A DNA stretch of 32,024 nucleotides, taken from Lachnospiraceae bacterium (GTDB lineage Bacteria; Bacillota; Clostridia; Lachnospirales; Lachnospiraceae). Shown piece after piece: positions 9,176 through 17,212 of this stretch (within the stretch, counting starts at the first letter, position 1; each line of letters begins with the position of its first letter). The stretch covers positions 1-32,024 of the forward strand of contig JAAWOU010000037.1 in assembly GCA_022799755.1 (NCBI GenBank), written 5' to 3'. A program made the position numbers and the translations under genes. The notes below the pieces were generated by a model that was given only the letters and a program-made list of their open reading frames with translations, was not told the origin of the DNA and did not search any database.

Positions 9176-11509
9176 CTACAGTCTTTTCAATTTTGCAAAA
9201 GAAGCGTACATAATTTTCTGTCCTGCCCTGTCAAAGTCAACCGTCACCTTATAGTCCCTGGTTTCCTGGTCAATCCGCAGCACGCTCCCCTCGCCGTATT
9301 TCACATGGGAAACCCGGTCTCCCACGCCGTAGGAAAGCGCCTCCGGAGCCTGATACGGCGCCCCTTTGGATATACCTGCCAGCTGGTTCAGACTGCCGAT
9401 GCCCTTTGCAATGTAAGGTTTATCCGCCTTGGGTGTGGTCCTGGGACGGATGATGGCTTTCGGGCGGCCGGGAGCCGTCATAGAACTGCTCCTCTCCATA
9501 AAGGCCCCCTCACCCGGAATCACAAAAGCGTCAGCCATTGTCTCCCCGCTCATGGTCCGGCGCTTGGGCATCGCCCCATTGCTGTCCAAAAGTTCGGCCG
9601 GGATCTCCCCCACAAAGCGGCTCACAGGATTGTACTGGGTCTCCCCACGGACCATCCGCATCCTGGCACAGGTAAAGGTCAGCTCGTCCATAGCTCTGGT
9701 AATGCCCACATAGGCCAGCCGCCTTTCCTCCTCAATGTCGCCCGGGTCATCGGAATTGATGGTCAGATATCCCGGGAACAGCCCGTCCTCCATGCCTGCC
9801 AGATACACATAGGGAAATTCCAGCCCCTTGGCGGAATGCAGGGTCATCAGCAGCACTCTGTCGTCGTCACCGTCCACGCTGTCAATATCCGCAACCAGCG
9901 CCACCTCCTCCAAAAACTCCGTCAGCGTAGGCTCCTCATGGCTCTCCGTGTAATTCACCGCCTTTGTGATCAGTTCGTCCACATTGGCGATTCTGTCCTC
10001 GCCGTTCTCGTCATCGTAATCCTCAAGGTATTCCTGATACCCGATTTCGTCCACAATCATGCGGATCAGTTCCGCAATGGTCCTCTGGCCCCGCTCTCCC
10101 CGCAGACGGTGTATCAATTGTACGAAAGGGCGTATCTTCGCAGACGCTTTCCCGAGGCTCATGATTTCGTCCGCCTGCTCCATAGCCGCGTAGAGGCCGA
10201 TGCCGCGCATCCGGGCATAGTCCTCCAGCTTCTCCAGGGTGGCATTGCCGATCCCCCGTCTGGGCACGTTCAGAACCCGCTTCACCGCCACCTCGTCCCG
10301 TCCGCTCTCTATGGTCTTCAGATAGGCCAGAATGTCCTTGATCTCCATTCTGGAATAAAAGTTTGTACCTCCTACCACATTATATGGCACGCCCTCCATA
10401 ATCATGCGCTCCTCCAGGAGACGAGCCTGGGCGTTGGTGCGGTACAGCACCGCGCAATCCCTGTATTTCGCCTTTTGCTTACCCACCTTTCGGGCCACTT
10501 CCCGGGCGATGAATTCCGCCTCCTCGTAGGCTGTGTCGAACTGCCGCAGGCGCACTTTCTCTCCCTCGCCTCTGCCTGTCCACAGTTTCTTGGGCTTGCG
10601 GCCTATGTTGTTGCCGATCACGGCATTGGCCGCATCCAGAATGGACTGGGTGGAGCGATAGTTCTGCTCCAGCTTGACCGTGGCCGCCTCCGAAAAATGT
10701 TTCTCGAAATCCAGAATATTGCGTATGTTCGCCCCCCGGAATTTATAGATGGACTGGTCGTCGTCCCCCACTACGCATAGGTTGCGGTATTTTTTTGCCA
10801 ATGCCCTCACCAGCTCGAACTGAGCGGTATTGGTGTCCTGGTACTCGTCCACCATGATATACTGAAAACGCTCCTGATAGGAATCCAGCACCTCCGGGCA
10901 GCTTTTGAACAGTTCCACAGTCTTTACAATGATGTCGTCAAAATCCAGCGCATTGTTCGCCTCCAGAGTCTCCTGGTATTCTCTGTAGGCATTCGCGTAG
11001 ATTTTCTTCATATAATCATAGTCTCCGGCTGCGTCCAGCTCATACTGACTGACGCTGATCAGCTCATTCTTGGCCGATGACACGGCGGCCAGCATGGCCC
11101 GCTCCTTGTATGTCTTCGGATCCAGGTTCAGCCGTTTGATGACCTCTTTCATCACCGTCCTCTGGTCGTCGCTGTCATAGATGGTGAAGCTGTTGCCGTA
11201 TCCCAGCCTGTCGATGTGCCGGCGCAGAATGCGCACGCAGGCGGAGTGGAAAGTGGAGACCCAGATCTGGTCCGCGCCAAAGCCCACCAGCCTGTCCACC
11301 CGCTCCCGCATCTCCCCGGCCGCCTTGTTGGTAAAGGTGATGGCGAGAATATTCCACGGTTTTACACCCATCTCCTCGATGAGATAGGCGATTCTGTGAG
11401 TCAGCACCCTGGTCTTGCCGCTCCCCGCCCCGGCGATCACCAACAGCGGCCCGTCCACCGTGGAAGCCGCCTGCCTCTGCTCCTTGTTCAGTGTATCCAG
11501 TAAACCCAT
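9176..11509 (-). CDS. pcrA: ATP-dependent DNA helicase PcrA (UvrD/Rep family)
   Basis: 777 residues from the ATG at 11509. A 3'-5' superfamily 1A helicase for nucleotide excision repair, removal of RecA and replication through blocks. Visible motifs: Q-motif LNKEQRQAA, Walker A GAGSGKT, TFTNKAAGEM, Walker B VDEYQDTN, VGDDDQSIYKFRGA, LEQNYRS, and motif V/VI LMTLHSAKGLEFPYVYLAG ... RRLAYVGITRA. The C-terminal tail has the Tudor-like GDRVSHVKYGEGSV segment that contacts RNA polymerase in Bacillus PcrA. AGGGAG 5 bases upstream supports 11509; the GTG at 11515 overlaps the ribosome site. Confidence 0.97.
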   Translation of the reverse strand: MGLLDTLNKEQRQAASTVDGPLLVIAGAGSGKTRVLTHRIAYLIEEMGVKPWNILAITFTNKAAGEMRERVDRLVGFGADQIWVSTFHSACVRILRRHIDRLGYGNSFTIYDSDDQRTVMKEVIKRLNLDPKTYKERAMLAAVSSAKNELISVSQYELDAAGDYDYMKKIYANAYREYQETLEANNALDFDDIIVKTVELFKSCPEVLDSYQERFQYIMVDEYQDTNTAQFELVRALAKKYRNLCVVGDDDQSIYKFRGANIRNILDFEKHFSEAATVKLEQNYRSTQSILDAANAVIGNNIGRKPKKLWTGRGEGEKVRLRQFDTAYEEAEFIAREVARKVGKQKAKYRDCAVLYRTNAQARLLEERMIMEGVPYNVVGGTNFYSRMEIKDILAYLKTIESGRDEVAVKRVLNVPRRGIGNATLEKLEDYARMRGIGLYAAMEQADEIMSLGKASAKIRPFVQLIHRLRGERGQRTIAELIRMIVDEIGYQEYLEDYDDENGEDRIANVDELITKAVNYTESHEEPTLTEFLEEVALVADIDSVDGDDDRVLLMTLHSAKGLEFPYVYLAGMEDGLFPGYLTINSDDPGDIEEERRLAYVGITRAMDELTFTCARMRMVRGETQYNPVSRFVGEIPAELLDSNGAMPKRRTMSGETMADAFVIPGEGAFMERSSSMTAPGRPKAIIRPRTTPKADKPYIAKGIGSLNQLAGISKGAPYQAPEALSYGVGDRVSHVKYGEGSVLRIDQETRDYKVTVDFDRAGQKIMYASFAKLKRL

Positions 11510-11600
11510 TTTCACTCCCTCGTTTCCATTCCGTGCTTTGTCGTATTTTCAGCCTGCCCTCAGGCCGGGAACGGCCCCAGCCTTTCCGGTCATTGGCATG

Positions 11601-11632
11601 AAAAGGGAACGCCGCCCAAAAGCAGCGTTCCC
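11601..11632 (-). terminator. Intrinsic terminator after the SPFH gene
   Basis: Minus strand: GGGAACGC, a 12-base loop, GCGTTCCC, then TTTT. It separates the SPFH/zinc-ribbon gene from pcrA. Confidence 0.85.
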
Positions 11633-11656
11633 GAAGCCTTTTGAGACTGATCCCTC

Positions 11657-13015
11657 TTATGGATTCATCCTGTCGTCCTCGTTGAAGACATCTCCGCATT
11701 CCGGACAGAATTTCGGCGGATGCGCAGGGTCCTCCGGCTCCCATCCGCATTTGTCGCACCGATACAGCGGAGCCCCCTGGGGCTTCCTGGCGCCGCAGTT
11801 GGTACAGAAATTCCCCTGGTTCACGGCTCCGCAGCCGCAGGTCCAGCCGGCGTCCGAGGGCTTGGGACTTCCGCATTCCATGCAGAACTTGCCCCTGTTG
11901 TCCCTGTGGCCGCATCTGCAGGTCCAGCCCGGCACAGGCGCCGAGCCGCCTCCCGCCGCCCGGTTCTGGGCTGCCTGGTTCCGGTTCTGGGCCGCCTGAT
12001 TCTGTGCCGCTCCCATGGCAAACAAAGAGGAGGCGTCCATGCCGCCTGCCGCACCGGCCATGTTCATGCCGGCGAATGCCATCATAGGCCCTGTGGCCGT
12101 GTTGGCCGCGGCGGCTCTCATGGCGTCCGCCTGGGCTCCTACCAGTGTGGCTGCTGCCATATTGGGATTGCGCATCACAGCGCTGCTCTGGAGATCGCTG
12201 ATCCGCTTGGCAGTCTCCTCTGGCATGGAGGGCGGATTCATCGTCATGCTGACCACCACAATGCCCCGGGTCTTCGCCCACTTTCCGGACAATTCCGCGT
12301 TCACCGCATCCACAAGCTCCATCACATGGTTCGGAATATCGGATACCCGCACCCGCAGGCTGCTGACTTTGCCCAGGGCCGGCTGCATGGCAGTCATCAG
12401 CTCCGCTTTCATCTGGTTCAAGATCTCGTCGCGGTTATAGACATCGGATACATTGCCGCATACGTTCTGGTAAAAAAGCAGCGGATCCGCAATCCGGAAC
12501 GAATAGGAGCCGTTGCACCGGATGGTCACGTCCATGTCCAGGCCGATGTTGTCGTCTATGTACCGAAACGGGATGGGTGTCACCGTGCCGTACCGATTGT
12601 CCATGATTTCCTTTGTATTGAAGAAATAGACTCTCTGGTCCTTGCCCGAGCCGCCGCCGAAGCTGAAGCGCTTGCCGATGGCCTTAAAAGTATTCTTGAT
12701 ATTCTCCCCCAGATCCCCGTAGAACAGGCTGGGCTCCGTGGAATTGTCATAGACAAACTCCCCGGCCTCCGCGCAGAATTCCGCGATGCCGCCCTGCTCC
12801 ACAATCATCATACACTGTCCCTCGTTGACAGCAATGATGGAGCCGTTGGAAATGATATTGTCCGTTCCCTTATTGCTGTTGCGACCTCCGGTGGGGCGTC
12901 TCCTGCCCTTTGCCACCAATATGTCATTGGAGAGGGAATCGCAGTAGAAATATTCCCTCCACTGATCCGCCAGCATAGAACTGACGGCATCCTTTGCCGC
13001 TTTTATCAAACCCAT
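11657..13015 (-). CDS. SPFH-domain protein with C-terminal zinc ribbons (YdjI-like)
   Basis: 452 residues. The N-terminal SPFH/band-7-like part (about residues 1-320) begins MGLIKAAKDAVSSMLADQWRE and includes AVNEGQCMMIVEQGGIAEF and a helical MPEETAKRISDLQSSAVMRN region. An Ala/Met/Gly/Gln-rich linker follows, then three zinc ribbons: CRCGHRDNRGKFCMECG, CGCGAVNQGNFCTNCG and CDKCGW...CPECG. Bacillus YdjI-type SPFH proteins assemble at the membrane and work with PspA-like proteins in envelope stress; the same role is inferred here. The ATG at 13015 follows GGAGG at 8 bases. It has its own promoter and terminator and is divergent from the regulator at 13192, which may control it. Confidence 0.85.
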   Translation of the reverse strand: MGLIKAAKDAVSSMLADQWREYFYCDSLSNDILVAKGRRRPTGGRNSNKGTDNIISNGSIIAVNEGQCMMIVEQGGIAEFCAEAGEFVYDNSTEPSLFYGDLGENIKNTFKAIGKRFSFGGGSGKDQRVYFFNTKEIMDNRYGTVTPIPFRYIDDNIGLDMDVTIRCNGSYSFRIADPLLFYQNVCGNVSDVYNRDEILNQMKAELMTAMQPALGKVSSLRVRVSDIPNHVMELVDAVNAELSGKWAKTRGIVVVSMTMNPPSMPEETAKRISDLQSSAVMRNPNMAAATLVGAQADAMRAAAANTATGPMMAFAGMNMAGAAGGMDASSLFAMGAAQNQAAQNRNQAAQNRAAGGGSAPVPGWTCRCGHRDNRGKFCMECGSPKPSDAGWTCGCGAVNQGNFCTNCGARKPQGAPLYRCDKCGWEPEDPAHPPKFCPECGDVFNEDDRMNP

Positions 13016-13070
13016 TGTATCATCCTCCGCTTCCTTTTGATTTTGTTCCCTGATGTCCGATTCTCTTTCC

Positions 13071-13099
13071 ATTTTAGCAAATTTTCCGCTTTCTCTCAA
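13071..13099 (-). promoter_or_regulatory. Promoter of the SPFH gene
   Basis: Minus strand TTGAGA, 17-base spacer, TAAAAT. Both boxes match 5 of 6. About 50 bases upstream of the ribosome site. Confidence 0.65.
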
Positions 13100-13118
13100 C
13101 CGCTTTTGAGAAATAATC

Positions 13119-13147
13119 TTTACAAAAAGCGATTTTTCGAATAAACT
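13119..13147 (+). promoter_or_regulatory. Candidate promoter of the XRE-type regulator
   Basis: TTTACA, 17-base spacer, TAAACT, about 40 bases before the ATG at 13192. It is back-to-back with the SPFH promoter, leaving only 19 bases between the two -35 boxes. Confidence 0.45.
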
Positions 13148-13191
13148 ATAGGAATATCTATCTATCATATAACAGAAAGAAGTGAATTGAC

Positions 13192-13677
13192 ATGGGTAAA
13201 AAAGCGACGAAAGCCGCCGATAACATCTATTACCTGGCACGTTCCGAGGCAGCGGAGGGAAATTCCGATTTCTCCAGCCGGGAAAAAGCGGCCGAAATCG
13301 TAGGCATTGACCGCACCAGGCTGGCCCGTATCGAGCTGGACACCATCCCTCCTTATCCGGAGGAGGTCAAGGCCATGGCGGACGCCTACAACATGCCGGA
13401 ACTGTGCAACTCCTACTGCGCCAGGGAATGTCCCATCGGGCGGGACAATGTACCGCAGGTCACCATCGACGATTTCGACAGACTGGCTTTAAAAGTACTG
13501 GGCTCCTTAAAGGATATCGATTCCCTGCGGGCCTCCCTGATCGCCATCTCCGAGGACGGCGTCATCGAGGACAGCGAACGCCCTGCCTTTCAGGAGATTC
13601 TGGATTCCCTGCAGAAGATCAGCAATAATGCCAATGCTCTGCGGATCTGGGCCATGAAAAATATCCGGCTGAAATAA
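13192..13677 (+). CDS. XRE-like helix-turn-helix regulator
   Basis: 161 residues. The N-terminal third matches an XRE HTH: SSREKAAEIVGIDRTRLARIELDTIPPYPEEVKAMADAYN. A cysteine cluster follows (CNSYCARECPIG, three cysteines at i, i+4, i+8), then a helical C-terminal half (ALKVLGSLKDIDSLRASLIAI). DNA binding is inferred from the HTH; the cysteines may bind metal or sense redox state (speculative). Its divergent position beside the SPFH gene, with back-to-back promoters, suggests control of itself and that gene. The ribosome site is weak (AAAGAAG). It is the last intact gene before the interrupted lipoprotein gene. Confidence 0.75.
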   Translation: MGKKATKAADNIYYLARSEAAEGNSDFSSREKAAEIVGIDRTRLARIELDTIPPYPEEVKAMADAYNMPELCNSYCARECPIGRDNVPQVTIDDFDRLALKVLGSLKDIDSLRASLIAISEDGVIEDSERPAFQEILDSLQKISNNANALRIWAMKNIRLK

Positions 13678-13684
13678 ACGAAAG

Positions 13685-13716
13685 CTGTCCCGCGGAGGAA
13701 TCCTTTGGGCGGACAG
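13685..13716 (+). terminator. Weak hairpin after the XRE-type regulator
   Basis: CTGTCCcGC pairs with GCGGACAG, with one bulge, 8 bases beyond the stop. Only a short ATTT follows, so terminator activity is uncertain. Confidence 0.35.
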
Positions 13717-13832
13717 ATTTCCCTGCGGAAAAATGCCTTTCCCCGGTGCAATCCTCCCGGAACAGCCTGAACTTCTCTTCCCTGCGAATCCGCCGGCCGC
13801 CAGATAGCGGGCTGCTTTAACGCTTTCCGGTC

Positions 13833-14260
13833 TTATTGGGCTGCTTTTTTGGCAAATTCCTTTGTCACCAAATCTTCGTATGGCACCTGCTCCTCCAGCA
13901 CGCCCGCGTCCTTTAAAATATTCTGCAGCAGTGAAAACGCATCCTCCTCAAAAATCAGGTTCTCTTTCCATGTATCCTGTTGGTAATAGCGCTTCACGAT
14001 GGTGGTGAGAGTCTCCATGTCCGTCTCGGCGAACTGGGGCGCGATCACCTGCGCAATCTCCTCCGGCGTGTGGCTCTGCACATAGTCCATGCCTTTCTGC
14101 AAAGCATCCGTGAAAGCCTGAACCGTGTCCTTATTATTTTCCAGATAGCTCTTCTTTGCGGAGAAAGAAGTGTAAGGCACATAGCCGGAGTCCTCGCCCA
14201 GGGAGGCGACTACATATCCCTCGCCTTTCTCCTCCAGGGATGTTGCGTGGGGTTCGAATT
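13833..14260 (-). pseudogene. ABC transporter substrate-binding protein, C-terminal part (interrupted gene, 3' fragment)
   Basis: This is the last 142 or so codons of a substrate-binding lipoprotein whose 5' part is at 21164-21784. The frame enters from the left element junction as EFEPHATSLEEKGEGYVVAS and ends LVTKEFAKKAAQ. It carries the C-terminal lobe of an NMT1/SsuA/ThiY-type binding protein. An internal ATG at 14180 opens a 115-codon frame, but no ribosome site precedes it, so this part is probably silent while the element is integrated. Joining 14260 to the core at 21190-21193 keeps the reading frame (197 codons, then 144 codons including the stop), giving 340 residues. No permease or ATPase gene for this transporter is in the window. 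Confidence 0.85.
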
Positions 14261-14285
14261 CTACAGAGTTTTATATGTTACTACA
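14251..14285. other. Left attachment junction of the serine-recombinase element
   Basis: The plus strand reads GGGGTTCGAATT (chromosomal, in the lipoprotein gene), then the core CTAC at 14261-14264, then element sequence with a 14-base arm TATATGTTACTACA at 14272-14285. This arm is complementary, with one mismatch, to the arm at the right end (21171-21184). Confidence 0.8.
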
Positions 14286-14324
14286 TGCACAGTCTGCAGA
14301 GATTACCATACTTTTGGAAATATC

Positions 14325-15899
14325 CTACTCTGCGAAATAATACTCCTCCATCCCCTTCAGCACAGGCGTCTTCTTCCCGCATTCCGGGCAGACATAGGTT
14401 CCGAAATAATAGCGGAGACATTCCTCACCCTCCTGATCCTCCAGCAGATTCAGCAGGTTTGGCAGCCACAGCCTGACATCCTCCAGGCTCCTGCCGTCCC
14501 ACTTATCAGAAGACACTTTCATCTTCTTCATCCGCTCGGAAAGCGCAAAGTAGCCCACTTCCATATCCTCATCGCAGTTTTCGCAATTCGGGCAGACAAT
14601 ATAATAAGATTGAAAAGCGGAAAGGGAAAGCATATACGCAAGCCTCTGTTCCCCCAGAATCGCTGCCACGGCAACGGCAAACTCCCGTCTCCAATAGACT
14701 TGCTTCTCCCGAATATAGTCCAAATTCCCTGCCAGGAAATCAATGGTCATGGCGCGGATCTGCAGGCCTGCATTCCGGTAGCTCTCATAGATGTCCTCCT
14801 CGCCCGGCCTGTCCCCGTATACGTCAGTGGAGAGAAAGCTTCCTGCCGCCTGAATGCCCCGGAACATCCATTCCAGATCTTTCTCCCTTTCCCACCCCTC
14901 CATGAGCCTGGCCAGATACGGCAGCGCCAGCCAGGTGGCCGGGTAAAAGCTCATCTGGTGCCACAGGTTCTCGCAGAGATTGTCAAAGGCAAGCTCATAG
15001 TTTGTTTTCGGAATGTTTTCCAAACGGCGCAGCTTGAATGTCTCCGGAGCCTTGTCCCTCTCCCCTATCAGGATGACGAGGTAGTCTTCTATATTCCCGT
15101 ATGCCCCTCTGTAGATTTCCCACAGCGGGGAGTTGAAGTCATGCAGCGCATAGAGATGCTGGTCCTGCTTCCGTTCTGTCGGTTGAAAAGGCACAGCCGG
15201 GCCGGACTTTTTCCTGGTTTTCTTTATACCGAAAGCCGCTCTCCTTGCATGGCCCGCGGCCTGCTTCTCCTGCGCTGCCTGCCTTTCCATTTCTGCCTGT
15301 CTCTCCTGATTAGCCCGCCTCTCCTGCTTTTCCTGCTTTTCCAGTTCCGCCTGCTTTTCCTGCTCTGCCTGCTTTGCTCTCGCGATGTGTTCCGGCAGGC
15401 GGACTTCTTTGATTCTGCAGTTCATGAAGCAGTCCGCATTTGAAATCTGACTGCCCTCCAGGGAAAGCCTTTCCAGACGGAAGAGCTTCAGGATTTCCTC
15501 CATATGTTCCAGCCCGGAGCAGCCAAGCAGACTCAGGCTCCTCAAAGTATACAGGTTCCCCAGGAAAGCGCAGTCAACCACGCCGCAGGCTGAAATCTCC
15601 AGACTCTCCAGAGCCATGCAGGCGGACAAAAAAGAAAAATCTTTCACCGGCATCGCCGATATGGTCAGCTTCTTCAGTCTTGACATCTTTCCGATTACAC
15701 TGAAATCTCCCCTTGCGATTTCGAGCCTCTCCGGCAAGGCATCCTTAAGGGGATCTATCAGCTTCTGGTAGACCGGTCTGCCGCCGCAGGACAGGGTCTT
15801 GATTTTCTGAAGATCATAAAGGTTCTCCGGCACCCTGCCAAGGGCCTGGGCCACATAGGTAAGCAGGACAGGGTCTATTTTGATTTTTTCCGGTTCCAT
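14325..15899 (-). CDS. LRR / coiled-coil / HEAT-like protein with cysteine motifs; element cargo, possible immunity-type protein
   Basis: 524 residues in three parts. Residues 50-170 are leucine-rich repeats (LKKLTISAMPVKDFSFLSAC, LESLEISACGVVDCAFLGNL, LRSLSLLGCSGLEHMEEIL, RLERLSLEGSQISNADCFM). Residues 172-220 are a K/E/Q/R/A-rich coiled coil. The C-terminal 290 residues are helical, with NLWHQMSFYPATWLALPYL, reminiscent of HEAT-like immunity proteins, and two cysteine pairs (CPNCENC and CPECGKK) that may bind zinc. No signal peptide or membrane segment is seen, so it is probably cytoplasmic. GGAGG 8 bases before the ATG fixes the start. It follows the DUF2185-DUF4241 gene by 42 bases, so they form an operon. 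I know of no experimentally defined member with this architecture. Confidence 0.75.
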   Translation of the reverse strand: MEPEKIKIDPVLLTYVAQALGRVPENLYDLQKIKTLSCGGRPVYQKLIDPLKDALPERLEIARGDFSVIGKMSRLKKLTISAMPVKDFSFLSACMALESLEISACGVVDCAFLGNLYTLRSLSLLGCSGLEHMEEILKLFRLERLSLEGSQISNADCFMNCRIKEVRLPEHIARAKQAEQEKQAELEKQEKQERRANQERQAEMERQAAQEKQAAGHARRAAFGIKKTRKKSGPAVPFQPTERKQDQHLYALHDFNSPLWEIYRGAYGNIEDYLVILIGERDKAPETFKLRRLENIPKTNYELAFDNLCENLWHQMSFYPATWLALPYLARLMEGWEREKDLEWMFRGIQAAGSFLSTDVYGDRPGEEDIYESYRNAGLQIRAMTIDFLAGNLDYIREKQVYWRREFAVAVAAILGEQRLAYMLSLSAFQSYYIVCPNCENCDEDMEVGYFALSERMKKMKVSSDKWDGRSLEDVRLWLPNLLNLLEDQEGEECLRYYFGTYVCPECGKKTPVLKGMEEYYFAE

Positions 15900-15941
15900 G
15901 TTGCATTCCTCCTTGATACGTCTTAATCCCGTTGATTCCTG

Positions 15942-17087
15942 TCAAAAATACTCCGGATTCATGAAAAGCGCCACCAGGCAGGCGATCTCTCCCTCTGCGT
16001 CCAGCCCCCAGTAGCCGCTGTAGACGCCGTCCCCCATGCCGCTGGAAAACAGGACCGTCCTTAAGCCGCTCCCCGGCAGCCGCCACTCCAGAAAGCTCCC
16101 GTCCTGGTTCTGGAACTCCGGATTCGCCCGGAAGCTTTCCTGGAAAAGGGCCGCGAAATAGTCCGTATACTTGTTCTTTCCCGGATTCTCTTTTTCCCAC
16201 TTTTCAAAGAACAGCCGGTTCTCCTGGGAGACTTTCCCGTCCGCAATACAGGCAAGCCCCGTATCCACGCCGAAAAAGGTAAAGACACCCGGCTGTCCCA
16301 AATCTTCCGGTTCCTTTCCTTTGGGCATGGCAATCACATAGCGGACGGCCTCCTTAGGGCTGATCGGAAGCCTTGCGGCCGCAATCCTCAGGCCCGCAAT
16401 CCGGGAAAGGCAGACCGACAGCTCCACGGGGTAGCTCCCGGCAGGAATCTTCCTGTCCAGAACTGTTTCATACTGGCTGCCCAGATAGGCAATAGGGTCT
16501 GCCAGCACCACCTCCCCTGTGGGGAAGTCCGCTTCTCCCGCCTGTACTACCTTGATTTTAGAGCTATCCGTAAACAGATTCCGGAAAAACGCTGGCTGGT
16601 AGGTATCCTGGTTCAGGAATTTCAGGTTCTTCTCAAAGGCAATCTGCGCCGGATGCTTCACCGGCTCCCGGATCTCCTTTCCAGTCCTTGTGTCCACGAA
16701 ATATTTCCCCGTTTTGTCGCAGCGAAATTCCAGGTCGCTGCCCATGGGCATGTAGAACACATTCACCACTGTGGGCTCTATGTCTGCCAGGGTATTGAAA
16801 TCCACAATCGCCATGTTGTTGGCGTCATTCACATATTCCTGGCTGTCCCTGTCCCCGAACGCCACCCAGCCGTTTCCCAGTCCGCCATCCTGGCGGAACA
16901 GCCACTTCAGCTTTGATGTGCCGTCCAGGATGGACTTCGTGACAATGGTCCCTCCGGCTCCCCGGATGTACACTTTCATTTCTTTTTGGCTCTCCTGCGG
17001 TTGTTTTTCTGCCGGCTGTTGTTCCGTTTTCTGTTCTGATTTGCCTTGCGCTGATTTCTCTTCTTTCTTCCTGCCGAATAATCCCAT
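15942..17087 (-). CDS. DUF2185 (Imm33-like) - DUF4241 fusion protein; element cargo
   Basis: 381 residues. After a short N-terminus (MGLFGRKKEEKSAQ) and a Q/E/K linker comes a DUF2185-like domain at about residues 38-125 (GGTIVTKSILDGTSKLKWLF, NGWVAFGDRDSQEYVNDANN, VNVFYMPMGSDLEF). DUF2185 is listed as immunity family Imm33 in polymorphic-toxin surveys. The C-terminal half (residues 190-381) matches DUF4241: IPAGSYPVELSVC, FFGVDTGLACIAD, DYFAALFQESF and the closing GMGDGVYSGYWGLDAEGE. No toxin gene lies beside it. GGAGGA at 8-10 bases supports the ATG at 17087. It heads the two-gene unit with the LRR protein. Toxin neutralisation is inferred from families only. Confidence 0.8.
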   Translation of the reverse strand: MGLFGRKKEEKSAQGKSEQKTEQQPAEKQPQESQKEMKVYIRGAGGTIVTKSILDGTSKLKWLFRQDGGLGNGWVAFGDRDSQEYVNDANNMAIVDFNTLADIEPTVVNVFYMPMGSDLEFRCDKTGKYFVDTRTGKEIREPVKHPAQIAFEKNLKFLNQDTYQPAFFRNLFTDSSKIKVVQAGEADFPTGEVVLADPIAYLGSQYETVLDRKIPAGSYPVELSVCLSRIAGLRIAAARLPISPKEAVRYVIAMPKGKEPEDLGQPGVFTFFGVDTGLACIADGKVSQENRLFFEKWEKENPGKNKYTDYFAALFQESFRANPEFQNQDGSFLEWRLPGSGLRTVLFSSGMGDGVYSGYWGLDAEGEIACLVALFMNPEYF

Positions 17088-17162
17088 ATGCTTTGCTCCT
17101 CCTTATCTGGTTCCTCCCATATCGTGGAAATATGCTATTGTCGAAAGCACAACTCTAAATTA

Positions 17163-17194
17163 GGACCCGACAGCCGCTGAAAGCTGTCGGGCCC
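17163..17194 (-). terminator. Hairpin terminator after pepF
   Basis: CCCGACAGC (17166-17174) pairs perfectly with GCTGTCGGG (17183-17191), with two more pairs outside one mismatch. On the minus strand it is followed by the T-rich TAATTT. The U-run is imperfect, so read-through into the next two genes is possible. Confidence 0.6.
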
Positions 17195-17212
17195 AGATGC
17201 TGTTGTCTGTGG

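Noticed and set aside
13833..14180. 115-residue frame as an independent small gene
   Set aside because: No ribosome site before its ATG, and the frame continues upstream to the element junction as the native lipoprotein sequence, so it is the 3' part of the split gene.
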